A stretch of 64,000 bases of DNA, from positions 1 through 64,000 of the forward strand of contig NZ_JABANE010000040.1 in NCBI RefSeq assembly GCF_012844305.1, in the 5' to 3' direction. Each line of letters opens with the position of its first letter. Position 1 is the stretch's first letter. Below are positions 8,802-18,270 of the stretch, one piece after another. Origin of the DNA: Flammeovirga aprica JL-4. GTDB taxonomy: Bacteria > Bacteroidota > Bacteroidia > Cytophagales > Flammeovirgaceae. The position numbers and the translations under genes are program-made. The notes beneath the pieces are model-generated. The model saw only the letters and a program-made list of their open reading frames with translations, made no database searches and was not told the origin of the DNA.

Positions 8802-11800
8802 ATGAAATTTACTATATATACTTCAAGCGTCTGCTTCTTAATACAATTACTATCAATATTACAATTATCAGCACAAGATGACCTTACACTGACTGATGAT
8901 ATGGTGGTCGTAGAAAATGGAGTAATCACGTATGCTAGATATCCATTTGATGAATATCACAATATTATTATTCCTGATACACTAGACGGACAATTGATTA
9001 CTGGTATTAATGATAATTACCAAGGAGTATTCAGTAATATTGAACTAGAGTCTGTACAACTTCCTTCACAACTTGTACACATCGGTCCGTACACTTTTTC
9101 AGGAAATAATCTGAAAGCCATTGATTTACCTAACTCACTGCGTTATATCGGTGAATATGCTTTTTCTGATAATGACGGATTTGAAATGATATTACCTGAT
9201 CTTTCATCAATCGATAACTTCATAGACTGGTATGGTAATGAAAGTTTCAGCTATCAAGGAGGAGAAACCATATCATCACTAAAGGGATGGATAAGATTTG
9301 TTGCTCAATTTAGTCATACACTCACCAAAGAAGATACTCAAGTAGATGAAAAAGGTTATATCACAAGCGTTACTTATAACTTCACTTCATTTGATATTAT
9401 CATTCCTGATTTCATAAATGGAATTGAAATAAAAGGAATTGCTTGTGGAGAAACTGATAATTTTAGATCTAGAAAAATCCGTACCTTACACTTACCTAAA
9501 AAACTAGATTATCTTGAACCATCAGCTTTTGCCTATAACAAACTCACACATATTACTCTTCCTGATAGCTTAAAAAGAGTGAGTACCTCTGCATTCTTTA
9601 ATAATTCAATTCAAACCATTGATTTCAATGAAACATTAGAAGTAATTGGAGAGAAATCATTTATGGGAAATAGTATAAGTGAAATTGAAATTCCATCAAA
9701 TATTAAGAAAATTGAAGAGCGGGCCTTTTCATCTAATTTGATTTCAAAACTCACCTTTAGTGATAATGAAATCGATATTTCAGGTAAATACATCTTTCGA
9801 TATAATCAATTAAAAGATATTACTATTCCAGGTTCCATACGTCATATTGGCAACTATACGTTCTCTAACAATAATATCAGTACTCTTACTTTAAATGAAG
9901 GACTTCAAGTGATTGGTCATGAAGCTTTTTCTTTCAACGAATTATCAGAAGTAACACTTCCTAAATCTATTGAGCGTATTGAAAGAAAGGCTTTTGATTA
10001 CAATACTTTAAAAAGCTTCAAGCTTCCCATCATTACAAGTGATCCTTCATTTATCTGTTGGGGAGAAAACTATGAATACTACAATGGACAAACAATCTCT
10101 GATTTTTCTGAAATTATAGTCAAAAGTTCATGGTACACACTCCAAGATAAAGATGTTGAAGTTAGAAATGATTCTCTTATCAATGTCTTAAAAAGGGATG
10201 GAATACAAAATATCATTATTCCTGAACAACTCAATGGTCAAAATATTAAAACATTAGCCAAAGACCCTTTTAATGAAGATGCTTTTCTTTTTGAAAGAAG
10301 CAGTATGCTCAGAGTACAACTTCCTTCTACCCTAGAAGACATTGGGGATGATGCGTTTAAGCATAATCGTATTATAGAAATCACTTTCCCGGAAAAATTG
10401 CATAGAATTGGTAACTCCGCTTTTCAAGGAAATCAGTTGACAGCATTGATTTTACATGACAATATTACTGATCTAAGAGAGGCTGCCTTTGATTACAACC
10501 CTATACAAACAGTCAGATTACCTCAGAATATAAAGACAATTCCAAACGACTTGTTTAGAAGTAATAGATTATCAGAAGTGGTTATTCCTAATTCGGTAGA
10601 ATACATTGGTGATTATGCTTTTTTCAACAATGGTTTAACAGACATCACTCTTCAGGAAAACGTTATAGAAATTGGTAATAATGCTTTTAGCCATAATGAA
10701 ATAAGAAAAATTCATTTTCCTGAAAAACTAGAAATAATCAGAGGTGAAGCATTTAGTAGTAATTACATTAGTACTATTGAATTGACAAAAAAAGTATGGA
10801 AAGTTGAGAAGGGAGCTTTTTCAAGAAATGATAATCTTATCTCTTTTTCTTTACCTGACTTTTCTGAAAATTCTGATTTTGTATCATGGGTAACATACTC
10901 TGATTCTTATTATAACCATCTTAGTGTAATAGATGGCAATGTTCCAGTTACTTCGTTTTACTCTGGCTACGAAGCACAATTCATGGATACATTAACTGCT
11001 GAAAACTGTGTGGTTGAAAACGGTGTAATCATTTCTACAACCCTAGAAAATAAAATTGGTATTTACATTCCTGATACAATAGACGGACAAAAGATCACTG
11101 GCTTAGGAGATGAACTATTTTCATTTAAAAGCATAACTAAGTTGATTTTACCTGATGCTCTAAAATCAATAGGTTATAAAACTCTTGCAGGATGCAAATT
11201 AAGTAATTTCAATTTCCCAAGCGGTCTAGAATATATTGATAACGAAGCATTCATATGGTCAGATATGGATACCATTACTTTACCAAATCAATTACATCAT
11301 ATTGGAGAAAGTGCTTTTGAAAGAGTTTATTACTCTCAATTAAATCTACCTCAGTCACTTGAATATATCGGAAGTAATGCTTTTACGAATGACAGTATAT
11401 CTCATTTTATATTACCAGAAAATAACTCACCGGATTTTTATAGATGGTTGAACGCTAATAATAATTATTCAGATTATTATTATGAAACTGATACAGAAGT
11501 ATATACAAATAGAGGTTATAAAGCTATTTTTGCACACACACTCACAGATGAAGACGTAACAATGAAAGATGGTCTTATTGTAGAATGTTTTTATGATTTT
11601 GAACTTACAAATATCCTCATACCTGAAACGCTTCAAGGTCAGAAAGTGATTGGTATCGAAGACGGAAAAGAGGATAATGGAGTATTTTCAAACAAAGGTA
11701 TCACAAGGGTATTTCTTAATGATTCCATAGAATATATAGGTGATTTTGCTTTGAGTGATAACGAAATCAATGGAATAACATTTCCTGAAAACCTAATCCA

Positions 11801-12305
11801 TCTTGGAAAAGGTGCATTGAGTGATAATGAAATACATACTTTACGTGAATTCCCTACAGGTTTAAAATTTATTGGAAGAGGATGTTTTACTGAAATTTCA
11901 AATAGATATTTTGATCTTCCTTATGACTTTCAATCCCCAGTAATATGGTACGATGATAAAGGTAACACCTATAATAATGGAGCTACTGTCACTGATCTGT
12001 ATTCTTATTATACTACAGATAAAGATTACAAAGAGAATAATCTTGATGAAATTATCACAGATATAGAATCACTGGAAAAAAGTATTTTGGTGTATCCAAC
12101 AAAATTCAGTCATCAGATTACAGTTGAACTAAGTAGCAATATAAAATACAATGTGGCAGTATTTGATATCCAAGGAAACAATGTTCTTTCTCATGAAAAC
12201 AACTTCGGCAAAATCAATATTGATCTCAATATTCCAAAAGGGATTTACCTTGTAAATATCACAGGTGATGGTTTTAAGAAAAGTTTTAAAGTGATAAAAG
12301 AATAA
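8802..12305 (+). CDS. Second BspA-like leucine-rich-repeat surface protein, paralogue of the preceding gene
   Basis: 1167 residues with a signal peptide ending LQLSAQ. Five header-plus-LRR modules can be counted, with headers (LTLTDDMVVVENGVI, HTLTKEDTQVDEKGYI, YTLQDKDVEVRNDSLI, DTLTAENCVVENGVI, HTLTDEDVTMKDGLI) near bases 8880, 9315, 10135, 10985 and 11535. Each is followed by IIIPDxLxGQxIxGI and several LRR_5 units. The C-terminus (VYPTKFSHQITVEL, FDIQGNNV, GIYLVNITGDGFKKSFKVIKE in part) is a T9SS type A sorting domain, a little less canonical than its neighbour's because NP is replaced by TK. The 4-base gap shows co-transcription, and the shared headers show tandem duplication followed by module gain or loss. 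Confidence 0.9.
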   Translation: MKFTIYTSSVCFLIQLLSILQLSAQDDLTLTDDMVVVENGVITYARYPFDEYHNIIIPDTLDGQLITGINDNYQGVFSNIELESVQLPSQLVHIGPYTFSGNNLKAIDLPNSLRYIGEYAFSDNDGFEMILPDLSSIDNFIDWYGNESFSYQGGETISSLKGWIRFVAQFSHTLTKEDTQVDEKGYITSVTYNFTSFDIIIPDFINGIEIKGIACGETDNFRSRKIRTLHLPKKLDYLEPSAFAYNKLTHITLPDSLKRVSTSAFFNNSIQTIDFNETLEVIGEKSFMGNSISEIEIPSNIKKIEERAFSSNLISKLTFSDNEIDISGKYIFRYNQLKDITIPGSIRHIGNYTFSNNNISTLTLNEGLQVIGHEAFSFNELSEVTLPKSIERIERKAFDYNTLKSFKLPIITSDPSFICWGENYEYYNGQTISDFSEIIVKSSWYTLQDKDVEVRNDSLINVLKRDGIQNIIIPEQLNGQNIKTLAKDPFNEDAFLFERSSMLRVQLPSTLEDIGDDAFKHNRIIEITFPEKLHRIGNSAFQGNQLTALILHDNITDLREAAFDYNPIQTVRLPQNIKTIPNDLFRSNRLSEVVIPNSVEYIGDYAFFNNGLTDITLQENVIEIGNNAFSHNEIRKIHFPEKLEIIRGEAFSSNYISTIELTKKVWKVEKGAFSRNDNLISFSLPDFSENSDFVSWVTYSDSYYNHLSVIDGNVPVTSFYSGYEAQFMDTLTAENCVVENGVIISTTLENKIGIYIPDTIDGQKITGLGDELFSFKSITKLILPDALKSIGYKTLAGCKLSNFNFPSGLEYIDNEAFIWSDMDTITLPNQLHHIGESAFERVYYSQLNLPQSLEYIGSNAFTNDSISHFILPENNSPDFYRWLNANNNYSDYYYETDTEVYTNRGYKAIFAHTLTDEDVTMKDGLIVECFYDFELTNILIPETLQGQKVIGIEDGKEDNGVFSNKGITRVFLNDSIEYIGDFALSDNEINGITFPENLIHLGKGALSDNEIHTLREFPTGLKFIGRGCFTEISNRYFDLPYDFQSPVIWYDDKGNTYNNGATVTDLYSYYTTDKDYKENNLDEIITDIESLEKSILVYPTKFSHQITVELSSNIKYNVAVFDIQGNNVLSHENNFGKINIDLNIPKGIYLVNITGDGFKKSFKVIKE

Positions 12306-12323
12306 AGATTGAGAGTATAAACT

Positions 12324-13190
12324 CTAAAGTAATCTGAATTCTTTAGGTGTGAAAGATACTCTCTTCTTAAAATACTTCACCATATTCGTCGGTTCATCAA
12401 ATCCCATTTCATAAGCGATTTCTTTAATGGGGATTGATGTTCCTTTCAGCAGACGCTTGATCTCTAAAACTCTTCGTTCGTCAATGACTGCTTTGGGAGG
12501 CAGGTCATATTTTTCTTTTAGTATTTTGCTCAATGCTTTGATATTTATGTTCAAGATATTGAGATAGAATTCTACTTTGTATTCCTTCTTGAAATTTTCT
12601 TCTAACAACTGTTGAAACTTCAAGTGTAATTGATCTGAAGGGGATATTTTTTTTATGGATTGATGCTGTTGCTGTATTCTTTCCACTTGAATTAAAAACA
12701 AACTCAGCCAATGGTAAAAGGCATGTTCCTGCTGTGGCAATTCCCAATGATCATATACCTCAAACATTTGATCACTCATCATTTGAAAAAAAGTACTTTC
12801 TTTTTCCGAAAGGGATAAATACTGCATTCCTTCAATATGAGAAGCTAAAGAAAACTGAAACATATGCTGCAAGTCATGATCATTGCGGTACAAAAACTCT
12901 GGAGTGAATACAATGCTTTGAATTTCTACTTCTTCGGGGTCTAAAGCATCAAAATAACTGATCTGATCTTTAGATAAGAGCATTAAGGTATTAGGTTGGA
13001 AGGTATATTTCTGAAAATCGATATAGTAGGTGCCTGAACCTTTTTTGAACCAAAACAATACATGAAAATCCCTTTTGGAAGGAGAGAAAATATCTGTTCC
13101 TTCCAAAAGGATAGAGGAAGGGACTATTGCGAAGGGCAACCCTTTTCCTATTTTTTTATTTTGATGATAAGAGATGTTTTGGTGGTGCAT
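12324..13190 (-). CDS. AraC-family transcriptional regulator
   Basis: 288 residues from the ATG at 13190; an ATG 30 bases further up would add a non-homologous tail. The N-terminal half has a cupin-like sensor pattern (HVLFWFKKGSGTYYIDF, FQPNTLMLLSKDQI). The C-terminal about 95 residues hold two helix-turn-helix units, the second being IPIKEIAYEMGFDEPTNMVKYFKKR, in part, with the usual TPKEFR ending. It is last in a minus-strand group with the glycosidase (48-base gap) and FAD enzyme upstream, so it probably senses a sugar or breakdown product and controls that operon. Target and ligand are inference. Confidence 0.85.
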   Translation of the reverse strand: MHHQNISYHQNKKIGKGLPFAIVPSSILLEGTDIFSPSKRDFHVLFWFKKGSGTYYIDFQKYTFQPNTLMLLSKDQISYFDALDPEEVEIQSIVFTPEFLYRNDHDLQHMFQFSLASHIEGMQYLSLSEKESTFFQMMSDQMFEVYDHWELPQQEHAFYHWLSLFLIQVERIQQQHQSIKKISPSDQLHLKFQQLLEENFKKEYKVEFYLNILNINIKALSKILKEKYDLPPKAVIDERRVLEIKRLLKGTSIPIKEIAYEMGFDEPTNMVKYFKKRVSFTPKEFRLL

Positions 13191-13237
13191 AAAAACATAT
13201 TCAATACGAAAGATGCACACAAGTTATTCAAAAGGAT

Positions 13238-14350
13238 TTATAAATCATCAAAAGACGTAATTGGCAGTTGTACATTAAAAGAATGAAGCACTCCATTTTC
13301 ATCTTCAATATCTGCAGCACACGCTAAAACTACAGGTTTACCATCTTCTAAATACAACTGAGGACGTTCTAAATGAGAAACAGATTGGGTTGATCCATTT
13401 TTCCATTTGATTTCTAATTTACTCACCAAAGGATTTTTTGAAAGTTGCCAATCCAATCCGTCATAAGAATGAAATAATACCAATGAGCGGCCATGTTCTG
13501 TAAAAGCACCATGCATATCTTTTACAATCGCATAATAATGCCCGTCTTGAAACCATATAAAAGGATCTTCGGCAGGGAAATCATATCCTTTTGCCTGAAA
13601 AATAGGATCAGGGTGTTTTTTAAAAGGACCTGTTGGTGAATCTGAAGTGGCTACACAATGCACTACCGGACCACCCCAAATTCCTTTTCTTTTTTTACCT
13701 ACAGCTTTATACACCATAATAAATTGTCCTTTGTCATTTTGGGTGATACTTGGATTGCTCACCATCAAAGCGTCTAAAGCTTCTTTCTCAGGTGAAATAT
13801 CTATTAATGGTGTATCTAAACGTTTCCAAGGTCCGTTGGGGTGATCTGCTACTGCGACGCCTATTCTTTGATTGTTTCGATGGACGGGATTCAAGACGAT
13901 TTTTTCAGGTGTACCCATCGCTTTTCCATCTCCTGTATTACCCATATAATAGAGGTAATATTTTCCATCAAATTCATGTACAGTGGGATTGTGTGTACAT
14001 AATCCATCCCAGTAGTTCTCCCCTCTTACGCCCAGTGTGACATCTTTAAACTCAAAAGGACCGTATGGAGAATCTGCAACTGCATGAGCAATTTCAGAAT
14101 GTGTCACCCAAGCCCAGCCTAATTCTTTCTTCCATCGGGAATAAAACAAGTGATACATACCTTCTTTGTCCTTCACAATAGAACCTCCCCAATGACTCCA
14201 CGTTTTATCTTCAAACTTAGAATGAAGAACTGCTTCACCCAGTTTCAAGTGATAATTTGCTGGATCTTTCTTTTGTTTTAATTGTAAAAAAATAATGAAG
14301 AATAAAGAGGCTAAAATTAACTTCAATATCAGTTTTGATAACTTCTGCAT
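13238..14350 (-). CDS. Five-bladed beta-propeller glycoside hydrolase (GH43-like)
   Basis: 370 residues. An N-terminal hydrophobic anchor (about 7-23) is followed by a propeller with repeated YHLFYSRW, YYLYYMGNTGDG, FIMVYKAV and YYAIVKDM blades. Partner loops include WSHWGGSIVKD, THNPTVHEFDGKYYL, SNPSITQNDKG and PAEDPFIWFQDGHYY. In GH43-type enzymes acidic residues in these blade starts (D, E, D) form the active site; E/D in PAEDPFIW fits. It is probably an exo- or endo-acting glycosidase on marine polysaccharide, anchored at the membrane. Exact GH family is uncertain (GH43 or an unclassified clan member). The start is 12 bases after the FAD oxidoreductase stop, and the AraC gene follows, so the three are likely one operon. 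Confidence 0.7.
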   Translation of the reverse strand: MQKLSKLILKLILASLFFIIFLQLKQKKDPANYHLKLGEAVLHSKFEDKTWSHWGGSIVKDKEGMYHLFYSRWKKELGWAWVTHSEIAHAVADSPYGPFEFKDVTLGVRGENYWDGLCTHNPTVHEFDGKYYLYYMGNTGDGKAMGTPEKIVLNPVHRNNQRIGVAVADHPNGPWKRLDTPLIDISPEKEALDALMVSNPSITQNDKGQFIMVYKAVGKKRKGIWGGPVVHCVATSDSPTGPFKKHPDPIFQAKGYDFPAEDPFIWFQDGHYYAIVKDMHGAFTEHGRSLVLFHSYDGLDWQLSKNPLVSKLEIKWKNGSTQSVSHLERPQLYLEDGKPVVLACAADIEDENGVLHSFNVQLPITSFDDL

Positions 14351-14362
14351 AATGATGAATAA

Positions 14363-16306
14363 TTAAGAACGTTGAGTAGAAGGTTGTTGCATTAGTTTTT
14401 TCAGCTGTCCTAAATGTTGCTGATAAACACCTCTAGGAGTTACTTTTTCTTTAATACAAATTGATGCCGCTAATCCTACAATCTCACCCATCATACCACA
14501 GGTTTTCATCACTCTCACGGGCCCCAATCCGTCTCTGCTGACACTGATATTTCGCCCTGCCATAAATAAATTCTTAATGTTTTTGCTGTATAATGTACGA
14601 TACGGAGCCCAGTAAGGACCTTCATAATCATAGCCTTTTCCGGTAGTTGCAGAAGAGATAAACTCTTCTCCATCTAATCCTTTATCAAACTCCTGATGAG
14701 CACTGTGTACATCGATTCCCCAAGAACAAGGATAAGCACCATCTTCAAATTCTACATTATCTCTAAAGTGATCTGCCGTCAATTTAATATCACCTACCAA
14801 ACGTCTTGATTCTCTTTTTCCGGAAATAAATGCAGACCAGCCTAAACGGTGATTGGGGTAAAGTTTATCTACATTCTTCAGGGCATCCCATGCACCATAC
14901 ATTGCTCTGAAGTTGAGATCTCTAATTTTTTCCACATCTGTAATAGGATTCTTATCAAAGCCACTTTCCCAGAACCAACCTCCAAGATTACCCAAGGGAT
15001 CTTTTGCTCCCCATTGTCCTTTATAGTTTTCCCTTCCGGGGAATGGTTTATCAGATAAATCCAATGCCCAAGAACACTTCGGGAAAGGCTGTTCTACCTC
15101 ACCAATATCACAGGAGATGGTTAAAGCCGCTTTATCTTTACACTCACATTTTAGTACTTCCTCTTTATCAGCGGCATCTAATACACTCCACATGTTAGAA
15201 GAACCCATAAAAGTGGATTCCGACATTTTATAATCAGCTCCAGACAAGTAACCTACAGTGGCATCACCTGTACAGTCTGCAAAGAATTTTCCTTGTAACT
15301 TTTTCTGAACGCCCGTTTTAGTATGCTGTGAAATGACGGCTGAAATTGATTGGTTCTCATGTTCAACTCCAATTACTCTTTCTTCTAAAAACAGAGTAAT
15401 ATTCTCTTCTTTACTGACCACTTCCGTTTTTCTTTGATCATCATAAGAAGTTCCCAATCGAGCATTTCTCGTTCCATACCTTCCTCTATCAATCACATCT
15501 GGCGAAATCTCATTGACAATTCCACCCACATGAGGAAAAGGTTGCTGTGCAGTATGACCTTCAGGCCAAACCCGTACTTCTGAACTTCCATTGCCTCCCA
15601 AAACAGGTCGATCTTGGATCAAAGCTACTTTCAATCCTTTACGCGCAGCAGAAATTGCCGCACAGGTTCCTGCAAAACCACCACCAGCAACTACCAAATC
15701 ATAGCTTCCTCCATTTTCAGGTTTTTCCGGAAAACCCAATAACTTTCTTCTAAATTTTGTCAGTGCCTTTACATCATCTGTAGGGGTAAAATCTTTGTCT
15801 TTACAGAATAAAATAGCATCACATCTTCCTTCAAAGCCCGTTAAATCATGCAAAGTCAGCTTTGTCTTTTTAGAGACATCTACCATTCCTCCATCGTGCC
15901 AATGCCATTCAGCACCTTTGGTTCCGAACGTCTCCTTTACAGCTTGATCATTGATAAGTAATTGAAATTTACCTGGTGCTCCTTCCACTTTCCAAGGAGC
16001 CACCCAATCTCTAGTTCTTACCCAAACTCTGTATTTTCCTTTTTTGGGAAATGTCACTTGCGTACTCGCATCTTTTACAGGAATTCCTAATCCGTGGGCT
16101 AAAAGGTAAGAAGATCCCATTTGATCCATGGATTGCTGATCCACTTCCCATCCACCTAAATCTGAAAATTGTTCGGCTTCAATAAATAAGAAATCACCGT
16201 CTAGTTTTTTGACTAAAGTTGAGTTTGCTAAAATTTCATTAGAAGCTAAAAGCATTAAAGCGGCTTTACTTCCTATGTTTAAAAATTCTCTTCGTTTCAT
16301 GTTCAT
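14363..16306 (-). CDS. Tat-exported FAD-dependent oxidoreductase with N-terminal carbohydrate-binding-like domain
   Basis: 647 residues. The N-terminus has a twin-arginine motif (KRREFL, residues 4-9) and hydrophobic stretch, as in Tat signals; an in-frame ATG at 16300 is an equally good start. Residues about 38-170 form a jelly-roll-like module (FLFIEAEQFSDLGGWEV, YRVWVRTRDW) similar to those on polysaccharide-acting proteins. Residues 203-230 are a Rossmann FAD site (DLVVAGGGFAGTCAAISAAR), then VLGGNGSSEVRVWPEGH, and near the C-terminus NLFMAGRNISVSRDGLG closes the FAD site. This matches the FAD_oxidored (PF12831) 'xanthan lyase-related' family. The reaction is unknown; it could oxidise sugars in the periplasm. 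First gene of the FAD-glycosidase-AraC operon. Confidence 0.8.
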   Translation of the reverse strand: MNMKRREFLNIGSKAALMLLASNEILANSTLVKKLDGDFLFIEAEQFSDLGGWEVDQQSMDQMGSSYLLAHGLGIPVKDASTQVTFPKKGKYRVWVRTRDWVAPWKVEGAPGKFQLLINDQAVKETFGTKGAEWHWHDGGMVDVSKKTKLTLHDLTGFEGRCDAILFCKDKDFTPTDDVKALTKFRRKLLGFPEKPENGGSYDLVVAGGGFAGTCAAISAARKGLKVALIQDRPVLGGNGSSEVRVWPEGHTAQQPFPHVGGIVNEISPDVIDRGRYGTRNARLGTSYDDQRKTEVVSKEENITLFLEERVIGVEHENQSISAVISQHTKTGVQKKLQGKFFADCTGDATVGYLSGADYKMSESTFMGSSNMWSVLDAADKEEVLKCECKDKAALTISCDIGEVEQPFPKCSWALDLSDKPFPGRENYKGQWGAKDPLGNLGGWFWESGFDKNPITDVEKIRDLNFRAMYGAWDALKNVDKLYPNHRLGWSAFISGKRESRRLVGDIKLTADHFRDNVEFEDGAYPCSWGIDVHSAHQEFDKGLDGEEFISSATTGKGYDYEGPYWAPYRTLYSKNIKNLFMAGRNISVSRDGLGPVRVMKTCGMMGEIVGLAASICIKEKVTPRGVYQQHLGQLKKLMQQPSTQRS

Positions 16307-16504
16307 TCAATTCATCTCAGTTTGAATGCATGATAACAAAATGCCCCATCACATTATGGTAATAAATAGGCGGTTTCTGAGGGAGATATTTTTATTATAG
16401 CAATTTGTAGGGTTCTTAGATAAATACACCCCGAAAATTTCACAAATTCTAATCGTCCTTTTTAATGATAATTAGAGGGATGAAATATGAGAAATAATCT
16501 AATA

Positions 16505-16558
16505 CGAAAAAGATTCTCCAAAGCTTATCCATTTCAATTGAGCTTTAAGGAGAATCTT
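16505..16558 (-). terminator. Large hairpin between lipoprotein gene and FAD operon
   Basis: AAGATTCTCCAAAGCTT (16510-16526) pairs with AGCTTTAAGGAGAATCTT (16541-16558) with one bulged base. On the minus strand it is followed by TTTTTCG. It fits as terminator for the lipoprotein gene ending at 16628, but a promoter-like motif (16607-16626) lies between the two, so it might also act in the leader of the FAD operon. The rest of 16307-16627 shows nothing else. Confidence 0.65.
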
Positions 16559-16606
16559 ACTTCTAGAAAAAGGACAGTTTGACCTTCTTGTTATAAAATA
16601 TCTTAT

Positions 16607-16626
16607 TAAGTACTAAGACAAAAGTA
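16607..16626 (-). promoter_or_regulatory. Promoter-like motif TAnTTTTGnCTTAGTACTTA, copy 1
   Basis: On the minus strand TACTTTTGTCTTAGTACTTA. The first eight bases match the -7 element TAnnTTTG; the CTTAGTACTTA part would be the transcription start region. The same 20-mer recurs at 18202 and 62671 with only two varying positions. Here it lies directly after the stop of the lipoprotein gene and could start the FAD-glycosidase-AraC transcript. Confidence 0.5.
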
Positions 16627-16627
16627 T

Positions 16628-17125
16628 TTACGGGATTTCTTCAGAACAAACATCCTTTGTGAAACCTCCCTCTTCTTGCTTAACTGGAGCATAGTTCTTT
16701 ATGAAATAGGTCTTAATAGAAGGAGTTTGAACGATATCTTTACCTTCTAAGCATGACGTAGAATAATTAATTGAGAATTCTCCTGCTAAAGACTGAGCAA
16801 TAGTTCCAGTTTTAGTTTCAACAACGAAAAGATCATATTGAACTTGACCGTCCACGATCACTAAGCCACCTTCAGCATCAGCTTTCAATTCATATTTGTA
16901 TGTTTTAAACTCAACATCGCCTTGTGCTGAAACATTTAATTCAGCAGTTGGGATAATACCAGTTGAAACTGCTGTTGTGTCTTCTCCTTCAATCAAGTTT
17001 GTATTAAAAGAAGTACTCCATTGGTAAAAGCCAGAATTGTCTGCGGGAGTTAAATCATTTTCTACTTTGTCAGAACACCCCATGATAGTGCCTGCCAGAA
17101 AAATGCTTGCAATTAGTTTTTTCAT
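16628..17125 (-). CDS. Hypothetical lipoprotein
   Basis: 165 residues. Lipoprotein signal MKKLIASIFLAGTIMGC with the lipid-attached Cys at residue 17, then an acidic linker and a beta-rich domain (YQWSTSFNTNLIEG, VEFKTYKYELKA, GGLVIVDGQVQYDLFVVETKTG). Four Cys in total, two near the C-terminus (TSCLEGK, DVCSEEIP), could form a disulfide. I do not recognise a family. It is a single gene with a hairpin downstream. The small size, signal and strands suggest an outer-membrane or periplasmic binding lipoprotein, but no function can be given. Confidence 0.75.
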   Translation of the reverse strand: MKKLIASIFLAGTIMGCSDKVENDLTPADNSGFYQWSTSFNTNLIEGEDTTAVSTGIIPTAELNVSAQGDVEFKTYKYELKADAEGGLVIVDGQVQYDLFVVETKTGTIAQSLAGEFSINYSTSCLEGKDIVQTPSIKTYFIKNYAPVKQEEGGFTKDVCSEEIP

Positions 17126-17517
17126 TACTAAAAAAATTGTAGATGAATAAAGTTAAAAAAGTGAGAGTACAGAGAAGTACCCTTCATTGGTTTTATCTAA
17201 CTGTAGTCATTTTTTAGAGCATACAGTTAGGCTTTAAGTTTATTTTCAGTACAATATGATTGTTTCAAGGTTTCTGATCAAAGTTGAGTTAGTTAATATT
17301 TTTAAATACCATTACTATATTCATTTAACATAATACACACTCAAAAACAGTAACGTAAAAAGTAATTATGGAATATTCAAAATCTGATTTTTAGGCCTAA
17401 AATAAGAGCTGACGAAATTCGACATTGGTTGATGTTAGTTACTACAGAAATACATAATTTAAGAGTCAAATTTCATCAACAACAAATTAAACCGGGATAA
17501 GAAACTAGAAAGAACTA
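17126..17517. other. Intergenic region, 392 bases
   Basis: AT-rich spacer between two minus-strand genes. I see no gene, convincing promoter or terminator in it. Confidence 0.4.
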
Positions 17518-18156
17518 TCAGACAAACAATAAAAAGTTCAATACAAAATGCAATGCAATATTATACCTCATCCCAAACTTTAGTCTTATTACAGTCATGA
17601 TATAACCAATAATTGAAATAGTCAAAACATAACAAATCACATAGGGAATCTTATCAATAGATAGTTGATCCAGACTAAAGTTTGTGATATGTGATATTCC
17701 AAATCCGAAAACAGAAATATAAATGAAAAGATCTTTCCACTTATCTACAAACGACTGTTTGATCAGTTTATCAACTATTAAAAATATACATAAAAAATAA
17801 CCTACAAATAATAGATAATTGTAATTTCCGAAGGAGAAAAAGAAACCTACGGTGTGGATCAGTAAAAAGGATAGCAGAAGACTGATTGATATTTTTGTAG
17901 ATCTTACCTTAAAATCTAAAAAGTACCTATAAGCAAATTCCTCAACAATAGGAGCCCATAGAGAACCTAGAAGTAGTTTTTCCCAATAAGACATCTCAGA
18001 ATATAATACGATATCACTTGATGAATGAATAAATAAATAGTCAACAATTCCATATAGTAATGAGATCAAAGAGAACAGAAAAATAGATTTGATTATTAAG
18101 AATATACTTACACTTTTATCAAGCGATGTTATATCGTTCACTTTGAAGTATTGCAT
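17518..18156 (-). CDS. CPBP-family intramembrane protease (CAAX-type, Abi)
   Basis: 212 residues, hydrophobic throughout, with about six membrane segments. The glutamate motif VEEFAYRYF (E72, E73, R77) matches the EExxxR signature of CPBP/Rce1 glutamic proteases. A second motif FGFGISHITNF supplies the FxxxH histidine, and HFVLNF near the C-terminus supplies the HxxxN pair. All catalytic positions are therefore present. Such proteins cleave peptides within membranes; in bacteria roles in bacteriocin immunity and signalling are described. No linked substrate gene is apparent, and the flanking genes are unrelated. Confidence 0.8.
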   Translation of the reverse strand: MQYFKVNDITSLDKSVSIFLIIKSIFLFSLISLLYGIVDYLFIHSSSDIVLYSEMSYWEKLLLGSLWAPIVEEFAYRYFLDFKVRSTKISISLLLSFLLIHTVGFFFSFGNYNYLLFVGYFLCIFLIVDKLIKQSFVDKWKDLFIYISVFGFGISHITNFSLDQLSIDKIPYVICYVLTISIIGYIMTVIRLKFGMRYNIALHFVLNFLLFV

Positions 18157-18179
18157 GATTAAATTGAAGTTAGCTTTAG

Positions 18180-18221
18180 TAAGTACAAATTTAAAATTAT
18201 CTAATTTTGACTTAGTACTTA
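18180..18221. promoter_or_regulatory. Overlapping divergent promoter-like motifs, including copy 2 of TAnTTTTGnCTTAGTACTTA
   Basis: Plus strand TAATTTTGACTTAGTACTTA (18202-18221). Minus strand -7 element TAAATTTG (18195-18188), 32 bases before the ATG of the CPBP gene at 18156. The whole block is roughly symmetrical (AAGTAC...GTACTT). Bases 18180-18205 match the reverse complement of 38183-38208 in 25 of 26 positions. Confidence 0.45.
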
Positions 18222-18270
18222 AAATTTAAAATACCAATTTAAGCATTCAATATTTTTTATAACACAAAAA

